NCBI GenBank assembly: GCA_027459465.1
Contig: DAIDIH010000135.1
Location: 1 to 43,138 of the forward strand
Direction of reading: 5' to 3'
Source of the DNA: Bryobacterales bacterium
Lineage (GTDB): Bacteria > Acidobacteriota > Terriglobia > Bryobacterales > Bryobacteraceae
Length of the DNA stretch: 43,138 nt
Below are positions 42,076-43,138 of the stretch, piece after piece (position 1 is the first letter of the stretch; every line of letters begins with the position of its first letter). The translations under genes and the position numbers were made by a program. The notes under the pieces were generated by a model. It was not told the DNA's origin. It was given only the letters and a program-made list of their open reading frames with translations, and did not search any database.

Positions 42076-42543
42076 TCACTCCGTCGTCCCTGGGAAAATC
42101 TTGCGGGCGATCCGTGTGATGACGAAGCCTGCATCCGTCTCCATGGCCTGAAATTCCTTCCCGTTGTCGTCCATCACGAACGACACATGGAGCGGGAACG
42201 CCGGGATTCCCGGAATCGAAACCTGGAGCGTCATTGTCCCGGTGCAATCCGCATTCACCGTATAGGTGCCCGTGATGCTCACCGGACCCACGTTGCCGTT
42301 TTGGCTCAACGTCGCGGTAGCTGTCGTATTGCCCGCCGCGTCGAACGTTTGTGTGCCCATCTCCGCTACCGGCCCGGCCAGGCTGGGCGGCGCGGTGATG
42401 AATCCGGTGGATGTGTAAGCGAACGTCCCCTTCAGGGTGGCGTCGGAGCAACTTAGCTGTGCGTTCGCCGCCGGCGCTGTGCCCAAGGCCAGCGCCGCGA
42501 TTACGGTCATGGTGAAAGCAATTGCGATAGTGCTACGGTTCAT
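42076..42543 (-). CDS. Small secreted beta-rich protein, unknown function
   Basis: A 155-residue protein. AAGGAGG 6 nt before ATG 42543 is a near-perfect ribosome-binding site. A signal peptide covers residues 1-28 (ending APAANA before QLSC). The mature part is Thr/Gly-rich with alternating strands (GTFAYTSTGFI, TATLSQNG, GPVSITGTYTVNADCTG) and two cysteines that could pair. The repeated GTYTVNxDCTGTMTL style is common in secreted acidobacterial proteins of unknown role. It is 134 nt upstream of the collagen-like gene on the same strand. Confidence 0.8.
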   Translation of the reverse strand: MNRSTIAIAFTMTVIAALALGTAPAANAQLSCSDATLKGTFAYTSTGFITAPPSLAGPVAEMGTQTFDAAGNTTATATLSQNGNVGPVSITGTYTVNADCTGTMTLQVSIPGIPAFPLHVSFVMDDNGKEFQAMETDAGFVITRIARKIFPGTTE

Positions 42544-42629
42544 CTCGAACCTCCTTATTTCGTCGATCGATCCGGTGGCCGCGCCAATCCGGCTCACCTG
42601 CCACGAATAAGGATTCGCGAGGACCAAAG

Positions 42630-42657
42630 TTACAACATCCCGCCAACGGCGTAAAAT
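42630..42657 (+). promoter_or_regulatory. Promoter of the second Ser/Thr kinase gene
   Basis: TTACAA (42630-42635), a 16-nt spacer and TAAAAT (42652-42657) form a sigma-70-like pair. They lie 18 nt before the GTG at 42676, in the divergent gap with the 155-residue secreted protein gene. Confidence 0.5.
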
Positions 42658-42675
42658 AAGCCCCAGCGTGCACCC

Positions 42676-43138
42676 GTGCCAAACTGCCCCCAATGCGGAG
42701 CCCAGTTAGGTTCCGGTGATCCCGCGGGACTGTGCCCGAACTGCCTGATCCAGGCCGCCTTCGATAGTTCCCCTGGCGCCACCCTACTCACTAAGTCGGG
42801 CTCGCAAACCGCAGCCGCTGACGCCGAATTTGGCCGCTATCAAATCATTCGCCCCATCGGCGAAGGAGGCATGGGAACCGTCTACTTGGCCGAGCAGCGC
42901 GAACCCATCCGCCGCCGCGTTGCGATCAAGGTCGTCAAACTCGGCATGGACACCAACCAGGTGCTGGCCCGCTTCGCCAACGAGCGCCAGTCCCTCGCCC
43001 TGATGGACCACCCGAACATCGCCCGGATCTTCGACGCCGGCGCCACGCCCAAAGGCCGTCCCTACTTCGTGATGGAGTACATCGACGGCCTGCCCATCAC
43101 CGAGTACTGCGACAACAAGCGATTGACCATCGGCCAAC
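42676..43138 (+). CDS. Ser/Thr protein kinase with N-terminal zinc ribbon (partial)
   Basis: The frame is open to the window edge, so only about 154 residues are visible. GTG start; an in-frame stop at 42652 excludes anything further upstream. Residues 4-27 hold two CxxC pairs (CPQCGAQ and CPNCL), a zinc ribbon common in acidobacterial kinases. The kinase domain begins FGRYQIIRPIGEGGMGTVY, with the ATP lysine in RVAIKVVK and the αC glutamate in NERQSLALMDHPN. It closely parallels the kinase at 35740 (LMDHPNIAR, YFVME, YCD). The catalytic loop lies beyond the window. Confidence 0.9.
   Translation, partial: MPNCPQCGAQLGSGDPAGLCPNCLIQAAFDSSPGATLLTKSGSQTAAADAEFGRYQIIRPIGEGGMGTVYLAEQREPIRRRVAIKVVKLGMDTNQVLARFANERQSLALMDHPNIARIFDAGATPKGRPYFVMEYIDGLPITEYCDNKRLTIGQ

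Noticed and set aside
1..43138. tRNA, rRNA, CRISPR array, transposase, integrase or phage genes
   Set aside because: None was recognised by eye on either strand. A tRNA or covariance-model search would be needed to exclude small RNA genes.

Overview
The window is high-GC DNA from a bacterial chromosome, most likely an Acidobacteriota of the Solibacter/Bryobacter group. This assignment is inferred from family content: a PadR regulator paired with a duplicated-orphan-type MacB/FtsX permease, an ECF sigma factor overlapping a TPR-type Ser/Thr kinase, a second kinase with a zinc-ribbon N-terminus, a DUF1080 protein, and exported proteins with Ig-like or PEP-CTERM-like features. No rRNA, tRNA, CRISPR array, transposase or phage gene was seen. 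The window is tightly packed and has no gene-free stretch over 300 bases.

Positions 1-4.3 kb hold vitamin B6 metabolism: a MocR-type regulator, pdxS and pdxT on the minus strand. An exported protein built from three RidA-like units diverges from them across a perfect 11-bp inverted repeat. Positions 4.3-9 kb hold a PadR/permease pair with its own operator, a tiny membrane protein, a P-loop kinase and a TacAT-type toxin-antitoxin pair. Positions 9-14.4 kb are a complete beta-oxidation operon in the order fadN-fadA-fadE. Positions 14.4-19.3 kb are housekeeping: an NmrA-like reductase, an exported thioredoxin-fold protein, Maf, a DciA-like protein, gatC, gatA and a superoxide dismutase. Positions 19.4-23 kb are a polyamine ABC transporter, potABCD, whose later genes overlap. 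It ends at a strong hairpin that also terminates a convergent gene for a 48-residue exported lysine-rich protein.

Positions 23.4-27 kb are accessory: a glycosidase-like secreted protein, small hypothetical proteins, a decayed antitoxin fragment and an intact MazEF-type pair whose antitoxin is its paralogue. Positions 27-31 kb hold a Tat-type DUF362 protein followed by cdaA-cdaR-glmM, which links c-di-AMP synthesis to cell-wall precursor supply. Positions 31-35 kb encode two exported minus-strand proteins, one of 1129 residues with Ig-like repeats. Positions 35.1-38.5 kb are the sigma/kinase pair, followed by DUF1080 and histone-deacetylase-family genes.

Positions 40-42.6 kb look rearranged. 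The 3' end of the deacetylase gene and the 3' end of a collagen-like gene each occur twice. Each junction keeps one intact gene and one remnant, and a Yip1-like membrane protein gene lies between them. The window ends inside a second Ser/Thr kinase gene.

The most interesting observations are the exported triple-RidA protein and its shared operator with the pyridoxal-phosphate regulator, the duplicated deacetylase/collagen junction, the antitoxin relic next to its living paralogue, the lysine-rich mini-protein, and a recurrent arrangement in which a -10-like hexamer sits 6-7 nt before the start codon, suggesting leaderless mRNAs.
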